64,000 bases of DNA from Symploca sp. SIO3C6 (GTDB taxonomy: Bacteria; Cyanobacteriota; Cyanobacteriia; Cyanobacteriales; Coleofasciculaceae). Where the stretch lies: assembly GCA_010692425.1 (NCBI GenBank), contig JAAHHJ010000023.1:60514-124513 (forward strand). Direction: 5' to 3'. Below, piece after piece: positions 27,692-36,601 of the stretch (position 1 is the stretch's first letter; each line of letters starts with the position of its first letter). The translations under genes and the position numbers were made by a program. The notes under the pieces were generated by a model that did not search any database, was not told the DNA's origin, and saw nothing but the letters and a program-made list of their open reading frames with translations.

Positions 27692-28276
27692 TTACCCAAG
27701 CTTTTTCCCAGATTTGCCAGAAGTAATGATTTTCGCAGGTATTCCAACTGCCGTTGCTCCAGGTGGGATGTCACGAAGAACTACAGCATTGGCACCAACA
27801 TTGGCGTCATCTCCAACGGCAACATCACCAAAAATTTTGGCTCCAGCACCGACGTTAACACGAGCTCCCAATTTGGGCGCATCAAAGGGGCGATCTAAAT
27901 AACGATTACCTAGAGTCACACCCTGCCGGATAATACTATCGTCGCCAATAGTACAATTTCCATGAATAACTATTGCTCCTTGATGTTCAATAATTACACG
28001 ACGACCGAGCTCAACAGTATAAGGTAATTCAATGCCATAGTTATTGCGAATTTTACGATACAATGCCCGATAGAGAATACTGAAAGGAGCTCGAAGTAGC
28101 TTAGGTTCAATCTTCATTCTCCAAACACCAAAGCGTTGAACGACTACAGCCCTAAATCCTGGTTTAGTCCAATCACGCCCATGGGCAATCCAGTCTTCTT
28201 TGATCTGTTGCCAGAGTCCTAGAGCATTAGTTTCTGCTTCATTCAGGCTTGATATCACTTCTGGCTGTGTTACCAT
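27692..28276 (-). CDS. CysE/WcaB-like hexapeptide acyltransferase
   Basis: 194 residues. N-terminal helical part (~1-85), then left-handed beta-helix hexads (IEHQGAIVIHGNCTIG, DDSIIRQGVTLGN, VNVGAGAKIFGDVAVG, NVGANAVVLRDIP), ending GIPAKII. This is the serine O-acetyltransferase-like fold used in polysaccharide loci to acetylate sugars (WcaB type), though true serine acetyltransferase activity cannot be excluded. The catalytic His-Asp pair is expected around HQGAIVIHG. Placed between a GT2 gene (60 bp upstream) and the terminator hairpin. Likely O- or N-acetylation of the repeat unit. Confidence 0.82.
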   Translation of the reverse strand: MVTQPEVISSLNEAETNALGLWQQIKEDWIAHGRDWTKPGFRAVVVQRFGVWRMKIEPKLLRAPFSILYRALYRKIRNNYGIELPYTVELGRRVIIEHQGAIVIHGNCTIGDDSIIRQGVTLGNRYLDRPFDAPKLGARVNVGAGAKIFGDVAVGDDANVGANAVVLRDIPPGATAVGIPAKIITSGKSGKKLG

Positions 28277-28335
28277 AATTTGTTTTTACAGCTAAGCGTA
28301 TTTTCTCTTTTGGAAATTTATTCTTTTTGCTAATC

Positions 28336-29400
28336 TCAACTCGATCGCGAATAGTTGGAAGGGGCTAGGGCAAATCCCTGAAAGAGTACACTATTGCCAA
28401 GGAAATCGAAAAGGAATCTTGAGGGGAAAGAAGACTGTTCTCCTCGAACTAACCAACGTAACCTCGTTAAGGAACAAGAAAAAGCAAAAACTGCATCAGC
28501 TAGAGCTGCATACAGCCAACCGTGGTTCTTGATAAAGTAACGCCGCCTAGAATCAAACCAGTACTTTGGGCGACGCTTGCGCTTAGCTTTCGGATCAGTT
28601 ACTCCTGAGCTTTGCCCAACAAGGTGTACAACCCTACTTTCTGGTACATACCAGCAACTCCAACCAGCTTTATTAGCCTGCAAGCAAAAGTCTGCTTCCT
28701 CATAGTACATGAAATATCCCTCATCCATTAAACCAATTTGATCAAATACTTCACGGCGTACAATCATGCTTGCCCCAGCTACCCAATCAATTTGAGTGGT
28801 TTCTTTGGGAAGAGTAGGTGGTACCACAGCCCACCTTTCCTTAAATTTCCTACCTATGTGAAGGCGTAAACCGGAATTAAATTCACTGAATATCGAATGA
28901 AAGCGAAAAGAAGAACACTGGAGGGTGCCGTCAGGATCTTCCAGACGGCTGCCAGCAATCCCCACTTGCGGGTGTTCCTTCATAAAGTCCACAAGTACCT
29001 TTAAGGCACCAGGGCGAACAATAGTATCTGGGTTGAGTAAGAGAATGTAAGGGGGGGGATTGCTTGAATTTAACGCTGGGCGTATGGCAGCGTTATTGCC
29101 GAAAGCAAAGCCGCCGTTACGTTCAAGCGGCATCAGCGATGCCCAGTCGCCCCAGCCCTCGGTTTCAATTGCGGTTTGGATTTGTTCAACTGAGTTATCA
29201 CCTGAATTATTATCAGTAATTACAACGTGGGTACCCGGTAGTGATTGGACTTCGCTTACTAAGGAGTGCAGGCAGTCGATGGTTAGATTAGGTGTTCGGT
29301 AGTTAACAATTACTACAAGTAAAGGAGATAGTTGATTTACCTGGATTGTATTAGACATAGAAAAAGTTTCATGTTTGGTAGTTTCTGGTTGATATTGCAT
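28336..29400 (-). CDS. Family 2 glycosyltransferase (rhamnosyltransferase-like)
   Basis: 354 residues; an in-frame ATG at 29358 gives a shorter 340-residue form whose N-terminus better matches the family. LLVVIVNYRTPNLTIDCL, ITDNNSGDNSV, LLLNPDTIVRPGAL (the metal-binding NPD in place of DxD) and WVAGASMIVRREVFDQIG with EEADFCLQANKAGW are characteristic of WcaE/RfbF-type inverting GT2 enzymes, many of which are rhamnosyltransferases. dTDP-rhamnose would be available from rfbABCD. Donor is inference. Confidence 0.87.
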   Translation of the reverse strand: MQYQPETTKHETFSMSNTIQVNQLSPLLVVIVNYRTPNLTIDCLHSLVSEVQSLPGTHVVITDNNSGDNSVEQIQTAIETEGWGDWASLMPLERNGGFAFGNNAAIRPALNSSNPPPYILLLNPDTIVRPGALKVLVDFMKEHPQVGIAGSRLEDPDGTLQCSSFRFHSIFSEFNSGLRLHIGRKFKERWAVVPPTLPKETTQIDWVAGASMIVRREVFDQIGLMDEGYFMYYEEADFCLQANKAGWSCWYVPESRVVHLVGQSSGVTDPKAKRKRRPKYWFDSRRRYFIKNHGWLYAALADAVFAFSCSLTRLRWLVRGEQSSFPSRFLFDFLGNSVLFQGFALAPSNYSRSS

Positions 29401-29599
29401 ATAATTAACTTTATTAAAGTGATTTTATTATTCACATTCGGCACCCTAAAGTCTCATACTACTATCTACAGGATAGTTATGATTTCATTTAACTATACAT
29501 AGAATTTACTACATCAATACTACGCTATATGTAGAAACATTTGAAAGAAAAACAAGCCATATATAGGGGATGCGGAAGATAGGTTATTAGTTCTTGCTC

Positions 29600-30556
29600 T
29601 TACTTAAGAAAGGCTATCTTAATAGCATTGAGCTTCAATCTTACAGATTTCTGCCATTTTTTGATCCCAAGACGTCGTGACAAATAATCTGACAAAAATA
29701 GAAGCATTCCATTCCTCTGTAATCGGAATTGCAAACGCGCCCACCAGTCTTGTAATCTGAGTCCTTGCTCAATTAAGGGGGTAGTTTTCAACACAGGCAA
29801 TCCACTAAGTTCATACCCACGGTCTACCAGCATGTCTGTAATTTGTGATTCAATCAACTGAACTTCATAATCGGACAATTTACGTCGCCACTGACCAATA
29901 AAGCTCGGATCTGGAAAATCATAGGTGCTTGTTTGATGATAACTAATCATTGCCTGGTCATAAGCTATGCCGATAAAATTGCACAGGCATGTTAGAGTCT
30001 TAACTGGTTCTGAAATAAGTTCTTCGTAAGTTATATCAATTCGCTGCTCAGCAGGGATTACCTGAGTTAGCTTGTCCCACAAATGTTCAGCTTCTATCCA
30101 ACGCTCCACCCCTGTCCAGACATTGCCTGCCCAGCCCATGCCAATGCAGGAGCGAGCGACATCTCTGCCATCACGAATGATATGGATGAAACGAGCACTA
30201 GGCCAAATTCCTAGCAGTCGATCAAAATCGCGATGAACTGTAGCACCAACTATAGATTTACCTTTGAGCTCACGCTCCTGGCACAAGAAACTATTGAGCA
30301 GCTGAGGATAGCTTAAACTGCGATCAATCCTAAAACCAGTTGACTGGAAGACAAAATTAGTTTCCAAAAATGTGTAATATTCGTCGAGCTGTGGCAAATC
30401 GCCACTATTAGATATGCAATCGACTGCATACTCAAATTCACAGCACCAAGCAACCTTGGGATGGTGTTTGAGCATGAGCCTTAAAACTGTTGTACCAGAG
30501 CGCTCTGCTCCGACAAGAAAAATTGGTTGGGTAATTAAATTGATGTCTGTTGTCAT
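29600..30556 (-). CDS. Sulfotransferase
   Basis: 318 residues. PAPS loop LVGAERSGTTVLRLML (residues ~14-29), 3'-phosphate block IHIIRDGRDVARSC (~124-137), and ITYEELISEP (~174-183). The GAERSGTT and IRDGRDVARS forms match the Sulfotransfer_3 group and resemble the gene at 9801. C-terminal ~60 residues are basic. Stands alone between AT-rich spacers of about 200 bp on each side, so it may have its own promoter. One of six sulfotransferases of the locus. Confidence 0.88.
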   Translation of the reverse strand: MTTDINLITQPIFLVGAERSGTTVLRLMLKHHPKVAWCCEFEYAVDCISNSGDLPQLDEYYTFLETNFVFQSTGFRIDRSLSYPQLLNSFLCQERELKGKSIVGATVHRDFDRLLGIWPSARFIHIIRDGRDVARSCIGMGWAGNVWTGVERWIEAEHLWDKLTQVIPAEQRIDITYEELISEPVKTLTCLCNFIGIAYDQAMISYHQTSTYDFPDPSFIGQWRRKLSDYEVQLIESQITDMLVDRGYELSGLPVLKTTPLIEQGLRLQDWWARLQFRLQRNGMLLFLSDYLSRRLGIKKWQKSVRLKLNAIKIAFLK

Positions 30557-30766
30557 GATTAGTATTACAATAACAATAAAGCATAAATAACATTTATAAA
30601 TACACGTATTTTTCTAGTTTTTTTACTTAAAAACTCACATAAAATAATCATATAAATATGTGTTTTTTATTAGTAATTATCACCAAAAAAATATCAAATC
30701 AAACAAAACAAAATTCAATCAAATGATTTAACAATGTCACTGTTTTTATCTCTAATATTTTCAATA

Positions 30767-32197
30767 CTATGATCTAATTTGGGTAAGTCTACGTTGCTTT
30801 TGTCTGTGTTGAGCCAGAGAATGCTTTACCACCACTGTATGATCGCCTTTTAACTTCTTCTTTTCTGGCTCTTTGAGTACAAGTCCTGCTATCCCGCCAC
30901 TCGCAAGCGTAAATACAGGGTTAGGCTGGTCGTTTAAAGTACAGTCAACCATATACAAAGTTATGATTACTGACAACACTGCTGCAGGTGCTACTTTTGG
31001 TTTAAACCAGGAACTAGCTGGATAACGCAACCAGAAAAAGCTGAAGGCAGGTAGTAATGACGAGCCAAATATAGCAATCAGACCAACTGCGCCATTGATA
31101 CCAAACGAAATAATCCACAAGCTATCTGTAATTGAAATATCTACTAAATCACCATTCCAATTCTCTACGTATATACGGTTTCGCCCCCACCCCCCCCAGC
31201 CAAACATCATTCTCTGCCGTGCCTTTTCTGAGAGCATTTCTTCATTGTGCATTCTAAACCCTACGGAATTAGCTCTACCTTGGTCTACTACCGTTGCTAA
31301 ACCGGAAACAACCTGAGCAATTCGCTCGCTACTAAAAACTCCAGTTGCACCCATGTATAGGTAGGAGGAAACGCCTATAATTAGAAGTAGCTGTAAGAAG
31401 GAAGTACGAAACCACTTGGCAGTGAACATAATCATAATTCCTAATAGTAATAGAATAATTGCGCCAGTGGATTTTACCAACACAACTGTTATCAACAAAA
31501 CTGCCACCAGCCACCTCATGGAAATGCCCCAGACTTGCTTAATTACCCCGGCTCGCCACAACCAGATCCCAATTAGCGTTGCAGTTGCCATCCACATACC
31601 AACGCTAAGACCATGTTGCATGAATACAGTCGGTCTATATCCTCCATAACGTATCGTTTGAGCAAATTTTCTCGCATCAAGGTAGCCGTAAACCCATCGA
31701 TGGATTTGCGGACTCATGCGAACTTCAATCCAGCACAAAGGAGCATAGATCAGTCCGCCAATGAACATCGCAATTACCAAATGACGCAATCCAGTTAGGT
31801 TATTGAGGTAGATCCGACCCAGAAAATAGGGTATTCCATAAGCTACAGTTTGAGCAAGAGTTTGTGAGAGGCCATCGTAAACCCCCAAACCATTTGTGAT
31901 TGAGGAAGCAAAAGGGCAGATGCACCAAATCAGCATTGGTAGATCGAGCCAGCCTAGTTTATATGAAGTGAAGCGCTGAACATCAAAAATAAAAGTAGCC
32001 AGCAAAATGCTGTAGCAAGTCGCTGACATCCTTTCGTAGTCAGGAATACCAGGGAAGGAAAATCCTGCCAGTTGTGGCAAAAATAGCCATGCAACGATGA
32101 AGCTGATAACAACAGCCCTTTGAGCCGGAAAAATTCTAAACAAGTAGAGAACGACTGGTAGCCAGGCGATCATGACAAGTTGTGCTTGAGGGCTCAT
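30767..32197 (-). CDS. Wzy/O-antigen-ligase-like membrane protein
   Basis: About 476 residues from the ATG at 32197; a TTG at 32224 would add nine. At least ten hydrophobic segments spread over residues ~5-440, with one large polar loop around 290-350 (VVDQGRANSVGFR, RMMFGWGGWGRNRIY), the arrangement of Wzy polymerases and O-antigen ligases. WGGWGRN in the loop recalls the FGxGxG element near the catalytic loop of this superfamily. The C-terminal ~35 residues are strongly basic and cytoplasmic. As the only Wzy-like protein in the locus, it is the best candidate for polymerising repeat units. Confidence 0.72.
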   Translation of the reverse strand: MSPQAQLVMIAWLPVVLYLFRIFPAQRAVVISFIVAWLFLPQLAGFSFPGIPDYERMSATCYSILLATFIFDVQRFTSYKLGWLDLPMLIWCICPFASSITNGLGVYDGLSQTLAQTVAYGIPYFLGRIYLNNLTGLRHLVIAMFIGGLIYAPLCWIEVRMSPQIHRWVYGYLDARKFAQTIRYGGYRPTVFMQHGLSVGMWMATATLIGIWLWRAGVIKQVWGISMRWLVAVLLITVVLVKSTGAIILLLLGIMIMFTAKWFRTSFLQLLLIIGVSSYLYMGATGVFSSERIAQVVSGLATVVDQGRANSVGFRMHNEEMLSEKARQRMMFGWGGWGRNRIYVENWNGDLVDISITDSLWIISFGINGAVGLIAIFGSSLLPAFSFFWLRYPASSWFKPKVAPAAVLSVIITLYMVDCTLNDQPNPVFTLASGGIAGLVLKEPEKKKLKGDHTVVVKHSLAQHRQKQRRLTQIRS

Positions 32198-32256
32198 AGG
32201 CTTGTTTGTGTGTTTTGTTAACAACCTGTAAGATATTGGCAGTTTCCTGATATTTT

Positions 32257-33141
32257 TTAATGTTTATGGGATAACAACTGATTACTCAGATAATTCTTAG
32301 CATCAATAAAAATGGGAGGGATTAGTTTATTGGAGATAGTTTTGAGTATCTTCAGGGAAGATGGTTTTTGCGCTAATTTTTCTTCTGGTTTAGCACGAAA
32401 TAGAGTGGAATGAGCACCAGAAATCTCTTCAGATGGTCGCCCATTACTGTAGTAATAAAGTGCTAATGACTTTCTTGTCCAACCTTCTGGACAAGTCAAA
32501 GGTTCTGGGTGCCCGTGATAGGAAAAATCTGTAGTACTGAATATTACACATCGATTAAAAATTGGGAGAATTTTTTTATGACACTTAGTCATATCTTTGT
32601 CCCACATTTCAAAATGACCGCCATATTCTTCTTGCCAATCTTTATTAAGATATAACAGAAGATTTAATCTGCGATCAAGACGCAGTTTTTTATTTCGATT
32701 AAAATCTGCATGTATTTTTAGATACCCACCTTTTTCTATCTGATGCAGACCACCGCCTTCAAAGTGAGGATCAGGTATAATTCCATCTATACCTGTCAAT
32801 TGCTCTAAGAATTTAATAAAAGTTGAAGAGTTTAGTTGATATAAAAGAAGGCGTATCGCTTCTGCTATCTGTAATTCTGATTTGGATGCCAGTTTTTTTT
32901 CTTGGGCAGCGTCAAATTTTTGCCAATCAATTAATTCTGGTTTTGGGAACTGTTCAAGAACTTTATCTAATACAGTTTCTGGCAGAAAATTATCAATGAT
33001 GATGTGTGGAAATGGCTCTGCTTGAGAATAGGCTTCTCTATTTTTATCAGCCAAATCATTTAAGTAATCTGGATTAACACAAAACATAAAAGCTGAATCC
33101 ATACAATTATTATTCATTCCTTTTGATAACGTTGCATTCAT
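32257..33141 (-). CDS. Prolyl-4-hydroxylase-like Fe(II)/2-oxoglutarate oxygenase
   Basis: 294 residues. PFPHIIIDNFLPETVLDKVL opens the fold; the metal site is YLKIHADFN (His and Asp), and the distal part is FSYHGHPEPL with WTRKSLALYYYS carrying the 2-oxoglutarate-binding Arg/Lys. LNLLLYLNKDWQEEYGGHFEMW is the standard strand pair between them. This is the 2OG-FeII_Oxy_3 group, common in cyanobacterial and marine-bacterial surface polysaccharide loci. Substrate unknown; a sugar or a protein could be hydroxylated. Third Fe/2OG oxygenase of the locus, next to two tandem sulfotransferases. Confidence 0.82.
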   Translation of the reverse strand: MNATLSKGMNNNCMDSAFMFCVNPDYLNDLADKNREAYSQAEPFPHIIIDNFLPETVLDKVLEQFPKPELIDWQKFDAAQEKKLASKSELQIAEAIRLLLYQLNSSTFIKFLEQLTGIDGIIPDPHFEGGGLHQIEKGGYLKIHADFNRNKKLRLDRRLNLLLYLNKDWQEEYGGHFEMWDKDMTKCHKKILPIFNRCVIFSTTDFSYHGHPEPLTCPEGWTRKSLALYYYSNGRPSEEISGAHSTLFRAKPEEKLAQKPSSLKILKTISNKLIPPIFIDAKNYLSNQLLSHKH

Positions 33142-33240
33142 TGTATTTATTCTCTCTAAAGTTGTGTATCAGTTTGGCAAAATTGATTCTAGACTACGTA
33201 TATTCAGAAATTATTTTTCTTAGCCATGCTAATGTTTTCT

Positions 33241-34164
33241 TTAACAAGAATGAAGATATTTTTTAGAACCATGGAGCCACTTTGAAAGGTCTTTTTTTGT
33301 CAAGTCCTGAAGCTTAAGAATGTCTTCTATATAGCACTCGGTTAATTGCCCATGGAGTTCCTGATCAAATTGAGGTTTCCATCTATTCTTGGCTGTAACA
33401 AATTGTAGCAAATTTTCTCTGGCTTTTTTAGGTAGTATAGATTTCAATATAGCTTTAGGTCGGTTATATTGATTCGTGAGATCGTGAATAAATTGATTTT
33501 TAGGAAAGAAGCGTACATTGTATTTGCGATTAACCTCAGGCTTGAAGTTCGGATCCACCCCCAGGTAAGCATAGATGTCGCTAATTGTACCGAAGGTATC
33601 CCCTATTAAATCCTCAAAAAGGTAGATACGAACTTGTTGATCACCAAATAAATTCATATATCGCTTTATCTGTTCGTAGTAAAAGCCTTGTTGCTTGTAA
33701 TGCCAACTAGGCCCCCAATTTAACTGAATACGCTCGTCTTCCTGAGCAAGCGCCTCTGAGAAGCTAAGTGGCTCATAACCCAGCCACTTAGTATGCAGAT
33801 AATGGGAAAAGGCTCGCTCTGCCGGATGCCTGAGAATTACAATCATTTTGACCTTGGGAAAACGTCTGTATATTCTCATCGGTACTTCTTTATTATAGAG
33901 ATAGCTCGGCGTCGCTTCTCCAATCGCCTTTTCGTGGCTTACCTGCTTGAATAAAGACTGATACTCCTCAAAAGTCTTGACAGACATTTCATATATTTTC
34001 TGATCAAGCGGTCCAGAAAAACGCCTTTCCTCTCCATCCCACTGGAAAAATTTGGTTTCCTTAATGGGACTCATATAAACTTGTGGATGTTCTCGTAAAT
34101 AATAATAAACAGAGGTTGTACCTGCTTTAACTGCACCGATAACCATAAAATTAATCATAGCCAT
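33241..34164 (-). CDS. Sulfotransferase
   Basis: 307 residues. PAPS loop VIGAVKAGTTSVYYYL (~7-22) with Ala replacing the usual Ser, 3'-phosphate block VILRHPAERAFSHYLH (~108-123), then IYLFEDLIGD (~180-189). This is the heparan-sulfate/NodH-like Sulfotransfer_1 type. MSPIKETKFFQW is the usual substrate-side loop. Tandem with the related gene at 34254, 89 bp upstream; they share motif style but differ enough to be old duplicates with separate acceptor positions. Confidence 0.9.
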   Translation of the reverse strand: MAMINFMVIGAVKAGTTSVYYYLREHPQVYMSPIKETKFFQWDGEERRFSGPLDQKIYEMSVKTFEEYQSLFKQVSHEKAIGEATPSYLYNKEVPMRIYRRFPKVKMIVILRHPAERAFSHYLHTKWLGYEPLSFSEALAQEDERIQLNWGPSWHYKQQGFYYEQIKRYMNLFGDQQVRIYLFEDLIGDTFGTISDIYAYLGVDPNFKPEVNRKYNVRFFPKNQFIHDLTNQYNRPKAILKSILPKKARENLLQFVTAKNRWKPQFDQELHGQLTECYIEDILKLQDLTKKDLSKWLHGSKKYLHSC

Positions 34165-34253
34165 TACTCTAGTTACTTGTTTTCTTACAACGTTGTACTA
34201 CTCCTACTTAGATAATAGTAATTAGAGTTTTTTCACAACTATTAACTCAAGCA

Positions 34254-35132
34254 CTACTGATTCCAATGAGATAAGTTGCGGTTGAGAAACTCAGCCAGTC
34301 TCAGATTAGGTTCACTAAATTTTTCCAACAACATCTGGCGGGTTTCTGGCAGCATTGGCGGTGGTAAGTAGGACTGTTTTTCTCCTTGCTTTCGGTAATA
34401 TGGTAACGCTTTTAATACCCGATAGGCGAGGTCTCGTACTCCTTGTGGCAGCAAATTAGCAATAAATAAAACTCCCGGAATTGCACGTAGGGGAGACGTT
34501 ATTTTTGACCGCAAAAACCACTGAGCATCTTGATGAGCTTGGTTGGCAGCAATTGGGCTATTTTGTACCAGATCAATTTTATCATCAACTCCAATAAAAC
34601 CACAAATTTTTTCCATAGTATCTGCTGGTTTATGGATTAAATCCTCCATTAACATAATCAAAAGAGATTCTCTGGGGAAAAATTGAAGATATTGTTCAAT
34701 ATGTTTCATGTAGTTACCACTATCTACAAGATAACTACGTTCTTTAATTCCTTCTTCAAAAGTTGTCTTAGGCTTTTGTTCATGGCATTTTATTTCGTGT
34801 ACATGGTGAGAGTAGGCTCGATCTACTGGGTGTCGAATAATATATATCATCTTTACTTTAGGAAGTACTTGAGCAATTCGCTCTGCAGCTTTAGGAAACT
34901 TAGGCAACCTAGTATATGTTGTTGAAGCTTCACCGCAGACTTGCTTTAGTCCAGCCTCACTAAAAAGTGAACTATACCAATCTATTCCCTGGTCATATAT
35001 ATGGTCTATAGCGAAGAAATCAGGTTCCTTAGGATTACTCATACATATCTGCGGATGCCGACATAAGTACTTGTACAAAGTTGTTGTACCCGACTTGGCA
35101 GCACCAATAATTAAAAAATCTGGTAAGCGCAT
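34254..35132 (-). CDS. Sulfotransferase
   Basis: 292 residues. PAPS loop IIGAAKSGTTTLYKYL (~7-22), MSNPKEPDFFAI, 3'-phosphate block YIIRHPVDRAYSHHVH (~96-111) and LIMLMEDLIHKP (~157-168). Complete Sulfotransfer_1 architecture. The start is 17 bp after the stop of the wzx-like flippase gene, so it is very likely co-transcribed with it. Acts on PAPS in the cytoplasm, so the acceptor should be lipid-linked repeat units before export. Tandem partner of the gene at 33241. Confidence 0.91.
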   Translation of the reverse strand: MRLPDFLIIGAAKSGTTTLYKYLCRHPQICMSNPKEPDFFAIDHIYDQGIDWYSSLFSEAGLKQVCGEASTTYTRLPKFPKAAERIAQVLPKVKMIYIIRHPVDRAYSHHVHEIKCHEQKPKTTFEEGIKERSYLVDSGNYMKHIEQYLQFFPRESLLIMLMEDLIHKPADTMEKICGFIGVDDKIDLVQNSPIAANQAHQDAQWFLRSKITSPLRAIPGVLFIANLLPQGVRDLAYRVLKALPYYRKQGEKQSYLPPPMLPETRQMLLEKFSEPNLRLAEFLNRNLSHWNQ

Positions 35133-35149
35133 TTTGATCTATTTATTTA

Positions 35150-36490
35150 CTACAAAATTCTATCTATAGGTAATCCAAAACCTAAATAGTATCTACTGGT
35201 TACTAAAATAGTAATTAATCCAATTAGTAGCATGGTTGCTTGAATATCCTGCACTATACCTGTTAGTTTTTCTTGCCAGAGACCATAATTGATTGCTCCA
35301 TAAAGAGGTAGATCATTAAAAGCAATTACAATTACAGCACCCAAAGGTCCCATTAGAGAAAATCCAAATGGTAATAAAATTACCATGTAAATAAACTTGA
35401 GAAAGTTACCCCAAGCTACATAAATAGGTTTGCCAATAGCTGTAAGAGACTTAGTTATTGTTTGCACTACTAGTGCAGGCCAAAGACCTAGAGCCAGGAT
35501 TGGCAGCATCCAGGCAGCATCATAATATTTTTCGTCGTATAGTGCCAAAATTAGAACATCTCCAAAGCTAACTAGAATAGCCACACCAAAGGCTATACTA
35601 ACAAGTAACAGCCAGCGTTTCTGCAAAATTTTGGCTCGAAGCTTCTCACGAGGTAAGTCTTTCAACTTGGAAATTATCGGAAAAATAACTTTACTGCTAA
35701 TTTGTCCAACTGCCTGAGCTGGCAGCGCTGCAAGTGTAAGAGCAATACTATAAACACCCAAAGTTTCTAAGGTAAATAATCTTCCCAATATGAGTTTGTC
35801 AGCCTGCATCGCTAAAAACACCATAGCTGTCGATACAAATATCCACTTACCGAAAGAAAATATTTCTTTCGCTGCAGTTTTTTCCCAGGTAAAACGGTTA
35901 GAAATTTCGGGAACTAATCGATGACTAAACAGAGTGTTGAGTAAACTTGAAATAAGACTACCGCCAACAATCGCCCAGATGGTCTTACTTAACCATGCCC
36001 AGACAATTGTTACTATGTTTCTAATCGCTACCATTGATAAATTAAATCCTGTCAACTTACCCTGGGCTAGATGGCGATTGAGCGTGAACTGGGCGGTAGA
36101 TTGAAACCCGTTAATAACTGCATTTAGAGAAACTATTGGGATCAGCAACTTAAGCTGTGGCTCTTCGTAGTATGCAGCAATAGGCCAAGTAATTAACAAG
36201 CTAGCTAGCCATAGTCCAAAGCCGCGAATGACTTGTAATGTCCAGGCGGTATTGATAAAATCAGGGTCATCACCGCGCTTATTTTGGATGATACTTGGAC
36301 CAATACCAATGTCTGAAAACAGCTGTAAGCCAATCAAAAAAGTATTAGCCAAAGCCATAAGACCGAAATACTTTGGGACAAGTAAGCGAGCCAGAACCAG
36401 GTTGGAGCCAAATCGCATGAACTGACCTGCAAATTGACCAACAAAAGCCCAGGCGGTAGCGCGGATAGCTTGTTTTTTAAGTGACGCCAT
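35150..36490 (-). CDS. Wzx-type oligosaccharide flippase
   Basis: 446 residues, 12-14 hydrophobic segments. The opening ATAWAFVGQFAGQFMRFGSN and LARLLVPKYFGLMALA, then LFSDIGIGPSIIQNK, are the signature of the polysaccharide biosynthesis protein / Wzx family of the MOP superfamily. It moves the undecaprenyl-linked repeat unit to the periplasmic face. The only flippase in the locus, which with the Wzy-like and Wzc-like proteins supports a Wzx/Wzy-dependent pathway. Confidence 0.93.
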   Translation of the reverse strand: MASLKKQAIRATAWAFVGQFAGQFMRFGSNLVLARLLVPKYFGLMALANTFLIGLQLFSDIGIGPSIIQNKRGDDPDFINTAWTLQVIRGFGLWLASLLITWPIAAYYEEPQLKLLIPIVSLNAVINGFQSTAQFTLNRHLAQGKLTGFNLSMVAIRNIVTIVWAWLSKTIWAIVGGSLISSLLNTLFSHRLVPEISNRFTWEKTAAKEIFSFGKWIFVSTAMVFLAMQADKLILGRLFTLETLGVYSIALTLAALPAQAVGQISSKVIFPIISKLKDLPREKLRAKILQKRWLLLVSIAFGVAILVSFGDVLILALYDEKYYDAAWMLPILALGLWPALVVQTITKSLTAIGKPIYVAWGNFLKFIYMVILLPFGFSLMGPLGAVIVIAFNDLPLYGAINYGLWQEKLTGIVQDIQATMLLIGLITILVTSRYYLGFGLPIDRIL

Positions 36491-36601
36491 ATTGCTTTGG
36501 TTTAACAGATTTCATATTACTTTGGAGGATGAATAGTAGAAAGATGAATTGTTATACTTTTGTGCGCTTTCTTGTCCATGGAATCTCACTTTAATATTTA
36601 G

